Positions 1-9,441 of a stretch of 64,000 nucleotides of DNA are shown here, one piece after another. The notes under the pieces were generated by a model. It did no database searches, was not told the origin of the DNA, and saw only the letters and a program-made list of their open reading frames with translations. This DNA comes from CAIWHR01 sp963734575 (GTDB lineage: Bacteria > Pseudomonadota > Gammaproteobacteria > Burkholderiales > Casimicrobiaceae). The translations under genes and the position numbers were made by a program. The stretch is taken from assembly GCA_963734575.1 (NCBI GenBank), contig CAVTHT010000011.1, positions 62,001-126,000 of the forward strand, in the 5' to 3' direction. Positions within the stretch are counted from its first letter, which is position 1, and the number at the start of each line of letters is the position of its first letter.

Positions 1-598
1 CCTCGCGGATGCGCTCGGGATGCGCCACGGGACTCGCGATGTGCAGCGTCATCGCGCCGCCCGGCAGCGAGCCGGCGCGCGCACGCGCGGTAGAAATCGG
101 CCGTGTAGAGCGGCGTCGACGGACCGCCGGGATCGGTGAGGTCGAGCACGATGAGGTCGTACGTGTCGCTCGCTGTCGCGCACGAACGCGAGGCCGTCGC
201 CGATGCGCACGTCCACCCGCGGATCGTCGAGCGCGCCGTGGTGCACCGCGCTGCAGGTAGCGTCGCGAGATGTCGACCACGCTGCCGTCGATCTCGCACA
301 GCGTGACGCTGCGGATCGACGGATGCTTGAGGAGCTCCTCCGCCGAGCCGCCGTCGCCGCCGCCGACGATCAGTGCGCGCTCCGGCGCCGGGTGCGCGAG
401 CGCAGCCATGTGCACGAGGTTCTCGTGATAGAAGAACTCGTCGCGCTCCGAGGTCATGAAGTGGCCGTCGAGCCGGAACAGCCGCCCGAACGCGGCGCTC
501 TCGTGCACCTCGACCTCCTGGAACTGCGAGCGGAAGCGCTCGAGACGCCCGCGCGAACGAATGAAGAAGCCCCACTCGTCCGTGAGGTACTCGGTCAT
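1..598 (-). CDS. speE: Spermidine/putrescine aminopropyltransferase SpeE, 5' part, cut by the left window edge and frameshifted
   Basis: Polyamine aminopropyltransferase, which transfers aminopropyl from decarboxylated SAM to putrescine. The protein starts MTEYLTDEWGF and carries the Rossmann SAM-binding motif VGGGDGGSAEELLKH, then CEIDGSVVDISRRYLQ, and later the catalytic-region block YDLIVLDLTDPGG followed by TPLYTADFYRAC. It runs off position 1, so the C-terminus is missing. Reading it continuously needs three single-base corrections, each one an extra base, near 253, 165 and 75. They look like sequencing errors because family residues continue on both sides. It lies directly downstream of speD, with which it forms the usual two-gene spermidine operon; dcSAM made by SpeD is its substrate. 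The start at 598 is chosen on protein homology; an upstream in-frame start inside the speD end is not excluded. Confidence 0.85.
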   Translation of the reverse strand, partial: MTEYLTDEWGFFIRSRGRLERFRSQFQEVEVHESAAFGRLFRLDGHFMTSERDEFFYHENLVHMAALAHPAPERALIVGGGDGGSAEELLKHPSIRSVTLCEIDGSVVDISRRYLQRGAPRRARRSAGGRAHRRRPRVRARQRATRTTSSCSTSPIPAVRRRRSTRPISTARARAGSLPGGAMTLHIASPVAHPERIRE

Positions 599-648
599 CA
601 GGTCCGGCGCGAGATCGCGGGGCGCCGAGCTTCCGGCGCCGCTCCTGC

Positions 649-1016
649 TCAGGCATCCTTGCCGCCGCGATGGATGGCGTGGAACTTCGTGCGCTCCGGC
701 TTGAGCGCGGCCTCGATCGCGTTGAACAGCACTTCGGCCTTGGCGGTGTTGTCCGACGTGGTAGTTGCAGACGTAGACGTCGACCGTCACGAAGCCGTGC
801 TCGGGCCAGGTGTGGATCGCGAGGTGCGACTCGGCGAGCAGCACCGTGCCGGTGACGCCCTGCGGCTCGAACTGATGGAAACGCTCGCCGACGATGGTGA
901 GACCGGCCTCCTCGACCGCCTTCACACAGATGTCGCGCAGCGCCTCTGCGCGCGTGAATTCCGGCGTCTCCGCCAGGGCAGCCATACCATTCGCCTAACA
1001 GATGGATTCCGTCCAT
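649..1016 (-). CDS. speD: S-adenosylmethionine decarboxylase proenzyme, class 1B (two frameshifts)
   Basis: Pyruvoyl-dependent SAM decarboxylase, which makes the aminopropyl donor for SpeE. The conserved self-cleavage and active-site block LLAESHLAIHTWPEHG is present; the Ser after Glu becomes the pyruvoyl group. The downstream Cys is in VYVCNY, and the protein ends FHAIHRGGKDA. About 121 residues is right for the short bacterial form. The start MDGIHLLGEWYGC lies at 1016, but the frame changes near 975, and again near 758-762 where one extra base breaks the NYTSDNTAKAEV run. Both sides of each break match the family, so the gene is probably intact in the organism. It is divergent from tkt across a 270 bp gap. 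Confidence 0.88.
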
Positions 1017-1126
1017 TAGTCGCCCCCCGTATTCGGGATGAGTCAAATGAAAAAGCCCCACCCCCGCTTGCACGGGCAGAAGGGCGCCGGGGTCACGGCA
1101 CGGCCGACGACCAAAACGCGCGATTA

Positions 1127-1155
1127 TTGCACAAAGCGCCCGTCCACGCGATAAT
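1127..1155 (+). promoter_or_regulatory. Probable sigma-70 promoter of tkt
   Basis: A -35 box TTGCAC (1127-1132) and a -10 box GATAAT (1150-1155) are separated by exactly 17 bp. They lie in the 270 bp divergent gap between speD and tkt, about 130 bp upstream of the tkt start. The rest of the gap (1017-1286) shows no ORF that fits. The assignment is by consensus only. Confidence 0.55.
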
Positions 1156-1286
1156 TTTCGGTTGCGGACGCGCGTGCGCCGCAGCTGCCACACGCCACCG
1201 TACGCCTCGCTACCGTCTGCTCCCGCTACCGTCCCTTCCCGGCACACGGCGCATCCCGCGTCCTGGCCGAATCGCTTCCACTGCCC

Positions 1287-3345
1287 ATGAACCAGATCGA
1301 TGACCTTTCCACGCGCTCGGGCGCGTCGATGGACGTGCTGCGCGCCAATGCCATTCGCGCGCTCGCGATGGATGCGGTCGAGGCCGCGAAGAGCGGACAT
1401 CCCGGCATGCCGATGGGCATGGCCGACATCGCGGTGGCGCTCTGGAGCCGCCATCTGCGCCACAATCCCGCGCATCCGCATTGGCCGAATCGCGACCGCT
1501 TCGTCGTCTCGAACGGCCACGGCTCGATGCTGCTGTATGCGTTGCTGCATCTCACCGGCTACGACGCTGCCGATCGAGGAGCTGAAGCAGTTCCGGCAGC
1601 TGCACTCGAAGACGCCCGGCCATCCGGAGGTGGGCGTCACACCCGGCGTCGAGACGACCACCGGTCCGCTCGGCCAGGGGCTCGCGAACGCCGTCGGCAT
1701 GGCGCTCGCCGAGCGGCTCCTGGCGCAGGAATTCAACCGTCCGGGACACGCCATCGTCGACCATCGCACGTATGTGTTCCTCGGCGACGGTTGTCTCATG
1801 GAAGGCATCTCGCACGAGGCGTGCTCGCTCGCCGGGACGCTGCGGCTCGCGAAGCTCGTCGCGCTCTACGACGACAACGGAATCTCGATCGACGGCGAGG
1901 TGAAGGGCTGGTTCACCGACGACACGCCGGCGCGCTTCGAGGCGTACGGCTGGAACGTCGTGCGCAGCGTGGACGGCCACGACGTCGAGGCGGTCGATGC
2001 TGCGATCCGCGCCGCCCACGCGTCCGACCGGCCGACGCTCATCTGCTGCAAGACGGTGATCGGCAAGGGCGCCGTGTCGAAGGCGGGCACGGCGGACTGT
2101 CACGGCTCGGCGCTGGGGGAGAAGGAGATCGCCGCGACGCGCGTGGCGCTCGAGTGGTCGCACGTGCCCTTCGAGATCCCGGACGAGATCTACCGCGCCT
2201 GGGACGCGCGCGAATGCGGCGCGCTGCTCGAGAGCGACTGGAACGCGCGCTTCGCGTCCTACCGCGCGGCGCACCCGGACCTCGCCGGCGAGTTCGAGCG
2301 GCGCACACGCGGCGACCTGCCGGGCGACTGGCCCGCAAGCCGCGACGGTTTCGTGCGCAAGCAGGCGGAGAAGGCGGACGGCATTGCCACCCGCAAGGCC
2401 TCGCAGCAGGCCATCGAGGCTTTCGCCGCGAAGCTGCCCGAGATGATCGGCGGCTCCGCGGACCTCACGGGATCGGTGTTCACCAACTGGTCCGGCAGCA
2501 AGCCGGTGACTGCGAACGACGGCGGGAACTACGTCAACTACGGCGTGCGCGAGTTCGCCATGTGCGCGATCGCCAACGGCCTCGCGCTGCATGGCGGCTT
2601 CATCCCGTACGTCGGCACCTTCCTCACGTTCTCCGACTACGCGCGCAACGCGCTGCGCATGGCGGCGCTCATGAAGCTCCGCGCGATCTTCGTGTTCACG
2701 CACGATTCGATCGGTCTCGGCGAGGACGGGCCCACGCACCAGTCGATCGAGCACGGCGCGAGCCTTCGCCTCATTCCGGGCATGGACGTGTGGCGGCCGT
2801 GCGACACGGTGGAAACCGCCGTCGCCTGGGCCGCCGCGCTGGAGCGCCGGCACGGGCCGACCTGCCTGCTGCTGACGCGCCAGAACGTGCCGTTCCAGCC
2901 GCGCGACGCGCGCACCGCCGGCGACATCGCACGCGGCGGCTACGTGCTTGCCGACTGGCCGGCAGAAAGCTCGCGGCGCGTGGCGATCATCGCCACCGGC
3001 TCCGAAGTGGCGCTGGCCATGGCCGCGCGCGACCAGCTCGCCACCGAGGGCATCGCCGCGCGCGTCGTGTCGATGCCGTCGACCAGCCTGTTCGACCGGC
3101 AGGACCGCGCGTGGCGCGCGAGCGTGCTGCCGCCCGGCGTGCCGCGCGTCGCCGTGGAAGCAGGCTCCACCGACGGCTGGCGCAAGTACGTCGGTGCGGC
3201 GGACGATCCGCGCGCTGCCGTGATCGGCATCGACACGTTCGGCGAGTCCGCGCCGGCCGGCGTGCTGTTCAAGCATTTCGGTTTCACGGCGGAGCACGTG
3301 GCGCGCGCGGCGCGCGCCGTCGTCACCGGCACCCCCGCTGAATAG
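1287..3345 (+). CDS. tkt: Transketolase (one frameshift)
   Basis: Thiamine-diphosphate enzyme of the pentose phosphate and Calvin pathways, moving two-carbon ketol units between sugar phosphates. N-terminal landmarks are AKSGHPGMPMGMAD and VVSNGHGSMLLYALLHLTGYD. The ThDP/Mg motif is in VFLGDGCLMEGISHEA, DDNGISIDG follows, and the pyrimidine domain has GGSADLTGS and FVFTHDSIGLGEDGPTHQ. Length after correction is 685 residues, normal for the family. One extra base near 1566 (after TGYD, before LPIEEL) breaks the frame; no domain is missing. It heads the cluster tkt, GNAT gene, gap, pgk, pyk on one strand, as in many betaproteobacteria. Confidence 0.95.
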
Positions 3346-3442
3346 CGCCGCGCCGGGCCCGTGGGGCCGGCGCGGTAAAATCGGGGTTCGCTCTGTCGCT
3401 TTCCGCTGCCGGACGCCGTGCGGGCGTCCGGGGGTCCAACCC

Positions 3443-4006
3443 TTGAAGCCTGCCGCGACCATCCGCCCTGCCCTGCCCGACGACGCAGCCGCCATCGCGC
3501 GCGTCCGTGTGGACGCGTGGCGCACGACGTACCGCGGCATGATTCCCGACGCGTACCTCGACGGCATGACCGTCGACGACAGCACCGCGCTCTGGCACCG
3601 CGTACTCACTGCCGCGCCCAATGACACCAACACGTTCGTCGCGGAAGCCGACGGCGCCATCGCGGGCTTCTCCTCGGGCCTCATGCTGAAGGAGCCCAGG
3701 CACGACCTCGACGCGGAGCTCAGCGCGGTCTACGTGACGCCCCAGCGGCAGCGCTCGGGCATCGGCCGGCAGCTCGTCGGCGCGGTGGCGGCGGCACAGC
3801 AGGCGCTCGGAGCGACCGGCCTCGTCGTCTGGGTCATCGCGGCGAATCGCGCCGCGCGCGCCTTCTACGAGGAGCTCGGCGCCGAGCTCCTGATCGAGCA
3901 GCCTTTCCAATGGGACGGCATGGACCTCGTCGAGGCCGGTTATGGCTGGCGCGACCTCGACGCGCTGGTGGCCGCCTGCGGTCCGCTCGCCACCGCCCAG
4001 CACTGA
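3443..4006 (+). CDS. GNAT-family N-acetyltransferase
   Basis: Acetyl-CoA-dependent acetyltransferase of the RimI-like GNAT superfamily, 187 residues, intact. The acetyl-CoA binding loop is at about residues 105-120 (VYVTPQRQRSGIGRQL), followed by the strand VVWVIAANRAARAFYEELG typical of motif B. The start is TTG at 3443, directly after a G-rich ribosome-binding stretch; no ATG fits the homologous N-terminus. It sits between tkt and gap, 32 bp upstream of gap. Its substrate cannot be told from sequence; a protein N-terminus, a small amine or an antibiotic are all possible. Confidence 0.8.
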   Translation: MKPAATIRPALPDDAAAIARVRVDAWRTTYRGMIPDAYLDGMTVDDSTALWHRVLTAAPNDTNTFVAEADGAIAGFSSGLMLKEPRHDLDAELSAVYVTPQRQRSGIGRQLVGAVAAAQQALGATGLVVWVIAANRAARAFYEELGAELLIEQPFQWDGMDLVEAGYGWRDLDALVAACGPLATAQH

Positions 4007-4037
4007 ACCATCACGCCACGCACCGACGGGAGACGCA

Positions 4038-5051
4038 ATGACTATCAAAGTCGCCATCAACGGCTACGGCCGCATCGGCCGCAACATCCTTCGCGCCCAC
4101 TACGAAGGCGGCAAGAAGCACGACATCCAGATCGTCGCCATCAACGATCTCGGCAATGCCGAGACGAACGCGCACCTCACGCGCTACGACACCGCGCACG
4201 GCAAGTTTCCCGGCAAGGTGGAGGTCGAGGGCGACGCCATGATCGTCAACGGCGATCGCATCCGCGTGCTGGCGCAGCGTGATCCGGCGCAGCTGCCGTG
4301 GGGCGAGCTCGGCGTGGACGTGGTGCACGAGTGCACGGGCCTCTTCACGACCAAGGAGAAGGCCGGCGCGCACCTCAAGGGCGGCGCGAAGAAGGTGATC
4401 ATCTCGGCGCCCGGCGGCAAGGACGTCGACGCGACGATCGTCTACGGCGTCAACCACGGCACGCTCAAGGCCGCGCACACGGTGATCTCGAATGCGTCGT
4501 GCACGACCAACTGCCTCGCGCCGCTGGTGAAGCCGCTGCACGACAAGATCGGCCTCGTGAACGGCCTGATGACGACCATCCACGCCTACACCAACGACCA
4601 GGTGCTCACCGACGTCTATCACGAGGACCTGCGCCGCGCGCGCTCGGCGACGATGAGCATGATCCCGACCAAGACCGGCGCCGCCGCCGCGGTGGGCCTG
4701 GTGCTGCCCGAGCTCAACGGCAAGCTCGACGGCTACGCGATCCGCGTGCCGACGATCAACGTGTCGATCGTCGACCTGTCGTTCATCGCGGCGCGCGACA
4801 CGACGGTCGACGAAGTGAACTCCATCATGAAAGCGGCGTCGGAATCGGGACCGCTCGCGGGCATCCTGCAGTACAACAAGGCGCCGCTGGTGTCGGTCGA
4901 CTTCAATCACGATCCGGCGTCGTCGACGTTCGACGCGACGCTCACGAAGGTTTCCGGCCGGCTGGTGAAGGTCTCGGCGTGGTACGACAACGAATGGGGC
5001 TTCAGCAACCGCATGCTCGACACGACGGTCGCACTGGTGAAGGCGAAGTGA
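4038..5051 (+). CDS. gap: Glyceraldehyde-3-phosphate dehydrogenase, type I
   Basis: Phosphorylating NAD-dependent GAPDH, converting G3P plus phosphate to 1,3-bisphosphoglycerate. 337 residues and intact. The nucleotide-binding start is MTIKVAINGYGRIGRN, and the catalytic Cys155 is in the hallmark SNASCTTNCLAPL. The start is the ATG at 4038, with a purine-rich ribosome-binding site just upstream; the open frame extends further upstream but only over the end of the acetyltransferase gene. The next gene, pgk, starts 15 bp after its stop. Its clean frame contrasts with the broken neighbours. Confidence 0.97.
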   Translation: MTIKVAINGYGRIGRNILRAHYEGGKKHDIQIVAINDLGNAETNAHLTRYDTAHGKFPGKVEVEGDAMIVNGDRIRVLAQRDPAQLPWGELGVDVVHECTGLFTTKEKAGAHLKGGAKKVIISAPGGKDVDATIVYGVNHGTLKAAHTVISNASCTTNCLAPLVKPLHDKIGLVNGLMTTIHAYTNDQVLTDVYHEDLRRARSATMSMIPTKTGAAAAVGLVLPELNGKLDGYAIRVPTINVSIVDLSFIAARDTTVDEVNSIMKAASESGPLAGILQYNKAPLVSVDFNHDPASSTFDATLTKVSGRLVKVSAWYDNEWGFSNRMLDTTVALVKAK

Positions 5052-5065
5052 GCGCGAGCCGCGCC

Positions 5066-6265
5066 ATGAGCGTCCTCCGCCTGCAGCGACATCGACGTGC
5101 GCAACCAGCGCGTGTTCATCCGCGCGGACCTCAACGTGCCGCAGGACGACGCGCGCAGGATCACCGACGACACGCGCATCCGCGCGTCGGTGCCGGGCAT
5201 CCGCGATGCCCTCGAGCGCGGCGCCGCGGTGATGGTGACCTCGCATCTCGGCCGGCCGACCGAAGGCCAGTGGAGCGAGGCCGATTCGCTCGCGCCGGTC
5301 GCGCAGCGACTGTCCGAGCTCCTCGGGCGGCCGGTGCCGCTCGTGCGCGACTGGGTGGACGGTGGCGTGTGGCAGGTGAAGCTCGGATTCGGCGACGTCG
5401 TGCTGCTCGAGAACTGCCGCTTCAACAAGGGCGAGAAGAAGGACGACGACGGGCTCGCGCGGAGGATGGCGAAGCTGTGCGACGTCTACTGCAACGACGC
5501 GTTCGGCACGGCGCACCGCGCCGAGGCGACGACGCATGGCATCGCGAAGTACGCGCCCGTCGCCTGCGCCGGGCCGCTGCTGTCGGCGGAGCTCGACGCG
5601 CTGGGCAAGGCGCTCGCGCACCCTGCGCGCCCGCTGATCGCGATCGTTGCGGGCGCGAAGGTGTCCACCAAGCTCACGATCCTCAAGGCGCTCGCGGAGC
5701 ACGTCGACGTGCTGATCGTCGGCGGCGGCATCGCCAACACGTTCATCCTCGCGGCGCACGGGCACGTCGGGAAGTCGCTTGCCGAAGCGCGACCTCGTGG
5801 GCGAGGCGCAGGCCATCATGCAGGCGTTCCCCGGCAAGGTGCCCATCCCGATCGATGCCGTGTGCGCGAAGGAGTTTTCCGCGACGGCCACGCCGACGGT
5901 GAAGACCATCGAGGACCTCGAGCCCGACGACATGATCCTCGACATCGGTCCGCAGTCGGCGGCATTGCTGCGGCCGCTGCTCGCGCGTGCCGGCACGATC
6001 GTGTGGAACGGGCCGGTGGGCGTGTTCGAGTTCGATGCCTTCGCCGGAGGCACGAAGGCGCTGGCCGAGGCGATCGCCGCGTCGCCCGCGTTCTCGATCG
6101 CCGGCGGTGGCGATACGCGTCGCCGCCATCACCAAGTTCGGCATCGCCGACGACGTCAGCTACATCTCCACCGGCGGCGGCGCGTTCCTCGAGTTCCTCG
6201 AAGGCAAGACGCTGCCGGCGGTGGAGATCCTCGAGCAACGCGCATCGGGGCTCGCCCCGGCGTAA
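5066..6265 (+). CDS. pgk: Phosphoglycerate kinase (three frameshifts)
   Basis: Catalyses ADP/ATP phosphoryl transfer with 3-phosphoglycerate, the step after Gap. Recognised from FIRADLNVPQDD, TSHLGRPTEG, LLENCRFNKGEKKDD, NDAFGTAHRAEA, the hinge and C-domain block AGAKVSTKLTILK, VGGGIANTF, and the phosphate-binding end IVWNGPVGVFEF and ISTGGGAFLEFLEG. Three single-base breaks are near 5086, 5781 and 6119, each repaired by removing one base, giving about 397 residues, normal for the family. A single-copy glycolytic gene is unlikely to carry three real breaks, so these are probably errors. Confidence 0.95.
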
Positions 6266-6371
6266 CGCCAGGCCGCGCCGTGCGGCCGGCCGCACGCCCG
6301 GGCGCGGTGCGACCGTCCGGTGCGACCGAATGCCGTACCATTCCCGCGTGTCCTGACCTCTGGAATTTCCC

Positions 6372-7800
6372 GTGCAACGAAACACCAAGATCGTCGCCAC
6401 TCTCGGCCCCGCCTCGAATTCGCCGGAGACGCTGCTGCCTCTTCTGGAGGCAGGTGTCGATGTCGTGCGCCTCAACTTCTCGCACGGCAAGTCCACGGAC
6501 CACGCCGGCGTGGTGGAGCAGGTGCGCGCGTGCTCGCAGAAGCTCGGGCGCGAGGTCGGCGTCATGGCCGATCTGCAGGGACCGAAGATCCGCATCGGCA
6601 AGTTCGCGGACGGGCGCGTCGAGCTCGAGCCGGGCAAGGCGTTCATCCTCGATGCGGCGTGCGAGCTGGGTGATGCGGATCGCGTCGGCCTCGACTACAA
6701 GGAGCTCGTGCACGACGTCGTCCCGGGCTCCGTGCTGCTGCTCAACGACGGCCTCATCCGGCTCACCGTGCAGGCGGTGCGGGGCACCGAGATCGTCACG
6801 CGCGTGGACCTCGGCGGCGTGCTGTCCAACAACAAGGGCATCAATCGCCTCGGCGGCGGGCTGACCGCCCCGGCGCTCGCGTCCAAGGACATGGACGACA
6901 TCAAGATCGCCGCGCAGATGCAGGCCGACTTCCTGGCGGTGTCGTTCCCGAAGAACAAGGAAGACATGTACATGGCGCGCCAGCTCCTGCGCGCCGCCGG
7001 CAGCCGCGCCCTGCTGATCGCCAAGATCGAGCGCGCGGAGGCGATCACCGCCGCTGGACGAGATCATCGATGCGTCCGACGGCATCATGGTCGCGCGCGG
7101 CGATCTCGCGGTCGAGGTCGGCACCGCCAGCGTGCCGGGCCTGCAGAAGCGCATGATCATGGCGGCGCGCGAGCGCAACAAGCTCACCATCACCGCGACG
7201 CAGATGATGGAGTCGATGATCAGCAATCCGATCCCGACGCGCGCGGAGGTGTCGGACGTCGCCAACGCGGTGCTCGACGGCACCGATGCCGTGATGCTGT
7301 CGGCGGAAACCGCCACCGGACGCTACCCGGTGCAGACGGTCGAGACGATGGCGCAGATCTGCGTCGAGGCCGAGAAGTCGTACGTCGTGGAGCTCGACCG
7401 CGACTTCCTCAACCGCACGTTCACGCGCATCGACCAGTCGATCGCGATGGGCGCGCTGTTCACGGCCTATCACCTCAAGGCCGCGGCCATCGCATCCCTG
7501 ACGCAGTCGGGATCGACGGCGCTCTGGATGTCGCGCCACAACTCCGGCTGCCCGATCTACGCGCTGACGCCGGAAGTCGCCAGCCAGCGCAAGATGTCGC
7601 TCTACCGCAACGTGCGCCCGCTCTTCTTCGAGCAGAGCAAGGACCGCGACGCCGTGCTGCTCGAGGCCGAGGAGCGCCTGGTCGCGAGCGGCCAGGTGCG
7701 GCCGGGCGACCTCATCGTGCTCACCATCGGCGAGCCCATGGGCAAGTCCGGCGGCACCAACACGCTGAAGATCGTGCGCGTGGGCGAAAGCCGGCACTGA
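6372..7800 (+). CDS. pyk: Pyruvate kinase (one frameshift)
   Basis: Converts phosphoenolpyruvate and ADP to pyruvate and ATP. The start is GTG at 6372 (MQRNTKIVATLGPAS). Motifs are RLNFSHG, ADLQGPKIRIGKF, the catalytic-Lys region ALLIAKIERAEAI, GIMVARGDLAVEVG, TATQMMESMI and SAETATGRYPV; the C-terminal domain ends IGEPMGKSGGTNTLKIV. One extra base near 7051 separates the two reading frames (ERAEAITA then LDEIIDASDG). About 475 residues once corrected. It is the last gene of the glycolytic block; the aldolase gene often found after it in relatives is absent here and replaced by the TetR-led operon. Confidence 0.95.
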
Positions 7801-7831
7801 TTTCGCCCCCGCCGGCGCCGCTTGCGCGGCA

Positions 7832-7847
7832 TTAACCGGCTGGTTAA
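7832..7847. promoter_or_regulatory. Palindromic operator upstream of the tetR gene
   Basis: TTAACCGGCTGGTTAA is a near-perfect inverted repeat (TTAACC, 4 bp, GGTTAA) ending 9 bp before the start codon of the TetR-family gene at 7857. A matching palindrome with the same half sites and the same 4 bp spacing lies at 8554-8569, before the ABC transporter. The pair is best explained as autoregulatory and operon operators of this TetR protein. Confidence 0.7.
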
Positions 7848-7856
7848 CATCGGGCC

Positions 7857-8549
7857 ATGCCACGCGCATCGTCCCGCACGGCCGTCCCGCGCAGCGCCGC
7901 GCCGCGCGACCCCGAGGCGAACCGCGCGCGCATCCTCGCCGCCGCCACGCGCGAATTCGCGCAGCACGGGCTCGGCGGCGCGCGGGTGGATCGCATCGCC
8001 GCGCAGGCGCGGACCAACAAGCGCATGCTGTACTACTACTTCGGCAACAAGGAGGCGCTGTTCCTTGCCGTGCTCGAAGCGGCCTATGCGCACATCCGCG
8101 AGGCCGAGCTTCGCCTCTCGCTGCTCGACGTGCCGCCGCGCGAGGGCGTGCGCCGGCTGGTCGAGTTCACGTGGAAGTATTACCTCGATCATCCCGAGTT
8201 CCTGACCCTGCTCAACACCGAGAACCTGCACGGCGCGAGGCACCTCAAGAGTTCCGCGAACATCCGCACCATGAACTCGCCACTCATCGAAACCCTGCGC
8301 AAGGTGCTCGACCGCGGGGCGCGGGAACGCGTGTTCCGGCGCAAGGTCGATCCGTTGCAGCTCTACATATCGATCGCGGCGCTCGGCTACTTCTTCCTGT
8401 CCAACAGCCCTACGCTGTCCGCGGTCTTCGGGCGCAGCCTCTTCACGGCGGCCGCGCGCGCCGAGCGGTTGGAGCACATGACGCAGATGGTGCTGGGATA
8501 CCTCGCCGTGCCCGCGGCCGTAATTGACAGCGGCAAGGCGCGCGGCTAG
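7857..8549 (+). CDS. TetR/AcrR-family transcriptional regulator
   Basis: DNA-binding regulator of 230 residues, intact. The N-terminal helix-turn-helix spans about residues 22-68 (RARILAAATREFAQHG, then TNKRMLYYYFGNKEALF), the classic TetR pattern. The C-terminal half contains YYLDHPEFLTLL and a TetR ligand-binding type domain. The basic N-terminal extension (residues 1-20) is rich in Arg and Pro. Twin palindromes flank the gene: 9 bp before its start and just after its stop, ahead of the permease gene. It therefore probably represses itself and the downstream transport and catabolic operon, being released by the transported compound or a metabolite. The ligand is unknown. Confidence 0.88.
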   Translation: MPRASSRTAVPRSAAPRDPEANRARILAAATREFAQHGLGGARVDRIAAQARTNKRMLYYYFGNKEALFLAVLEAAYAHIREAELRLSLLDVPPREGVRRLVEFTWKYYLDHPEFLTLLNTENLHGARHLKSSANIRTMNSPLIETLRKVLDRGARERVFRRKVDPLQLYISIAALGYFFLSNSPTLSAVFGRSLFTAAARAERLEHMTQMVLGYLAVPAAVIDSGKARG

Positions 8550-8553
8550 GCTG

Positions 8554-8569
8554 ATAACCAACTGGTTAA
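8554..8569. promoter_or_regulatory. Second palindromic operator, upstream of the ABC transporter operon
   Basis: ATAACCAACTGGTTAA repeats the TAACC-4 bp-GGTTA architecture of the site at 7832. It lies 31 bp upstream of the permease start (8601) and 4 bp after the tetR stop. It is the expected place for an operator controlling the transporter operon. Confidence 0.7.
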
Positions 8570-8600
8570 TTGACCAGCCGCGCGACGCCTCGAGGCCTCC

Positions 8601-9407
8601 ATGGAACGTTCCCCCCAGCCGGTGTGGCGCCGGGTCCTGCTCTCGCCGTGGTCGCGCCCGGTGCTGCTGATCCTGCTGATCCTCGTGCTGTGGGACCTCG
8701 CGATCCGCATCTTCCGCATCCCGCCCTATCTCATTCCCGCACCCGAGGCGGTCGTGGGGCAGCTCTACGCGGAATGGCCGCGGCTTTGGCGCGAAAGCGT
8801 GCCGACGACCTACGCCACGCTGGGCGGTTTCGCGCTGTCGATCGCATTCGGCATCCCCATGGCGTTGGTGATCGCGTACTCGCGCACCGTCGAGAGCTTC
8901 GTCTACCCGCTGCTGGTGTTCTCGCAGAGCGTGCCCAAGATCGCCATCGCCCCGCTCTTCGTCGTCTGGTTCGGCTTCGGCATGATCCCCAAGGTGATCG
9001 CCGCCTTCATGCTCGGCTTCTTCCCGGTGGTCGTGTCGACGGTGGCCGGCTTCAAGTCGGTCGACGCCGACATGATCGACCTCGCGCGCTCCATGAAGGC
9101 CACGCGCCTGCAGACGTTCCTGCGCATCAGCCTGCCGCATGCGCTGCCGTCGATCTTCGCTGGGCTCAAGGTGTCGATCACCCTCGCCGTTGTCGGCGCC
9201 GTCGTCGGCGAGTTCGTCGGCTCGAACTCCGGCATCGGATACCTGCTGCAGATCGCGAACGGCAACTTCGACCTGCCGCTCATGTTCGCCGCGCTGACCG
9301 TGCTGTCGGCCATCGGCGTCCTGCTGTTCGTCGCGATCGATGTCGTGGAGCGGCTGATGATCCCGTGGCACGCGTCGCACCGCAACGATTTCACCGCCAC
9401 CGCATGA
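8601..9407 (+). CDS. ABC transporter permease, NitT/TauT (SsuC/TauC) type
   Basis: Inner-membrane permease of 268 residues, intact, with about six hydrophobic segments. The first is at residues 20-37. The EAA-type coupling loop is in LARSMKATRLQTFLRISLPHALP, and the approach GLKVSITLAVVGAVVGEFVG and the C-terminal helices are typical of the aliphatic sulfonate, taurine, nitrate and pyrimidine uptake family. It is followed 34 bp later by the substrate-binding protein and then the ATPase, making a complete importer. Substrate not inferable; candidates in this family are small anions, sulfonates, aromatic acids and thiamine-precursor-like compounds. Confidence 0.9.
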   Translation: MERSPQPVWRRVLLSPWSRPVLLILLILVLWDLAIRIFRIPPYLIPAPEAVVGQLYAEWPRLWRESVPTTYATLGGFALSIAFGIPMALVIAYSRTVESFVYPLLVFSQSVPKIAIAPLFVVWFGFGMIPKVIAAFMLGFFPVVVSTVAGFKSVDADMIDLARSMKATRLQTFLRISLPHALPSIFAGLKVSITLAVVGAVVGEFVGSNSGIGYLLQIANGNFDLPLMFAALTVLSAIGVLLFVAIDVVERLMIPWHASHRNDFTATA

Positions 9408-9441
9408 CGGTGGCGGGTCAACCGGAGGAGGCAACACCATC

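Noticed and set aside
203..1303. 366-codon plus-strand ORF over speE/speD
   Set aside because: It is antisense to two recognised genes, has no domain pattern, and arises from high GC suppressing stop codons.
1552..3684. 710-codon minus-strand ORF opposite tkt and the GNAT gene
   Set aside because: Arg/Ala/His-rich shadow of clear coding sequence on the other strand.
4011..6053. 680-codon minus-strand ORF opposite gap and pgk
   Set aside because: Shadow frame; composition typical of antisense translation of GC-rich genes.
5066..6265. Programmed ribosomal frameshifting in pgk
   Set aside because: Three breaks at sites without slippery sequences in a gene never known to frameshift; similar breaks occur all over the window.
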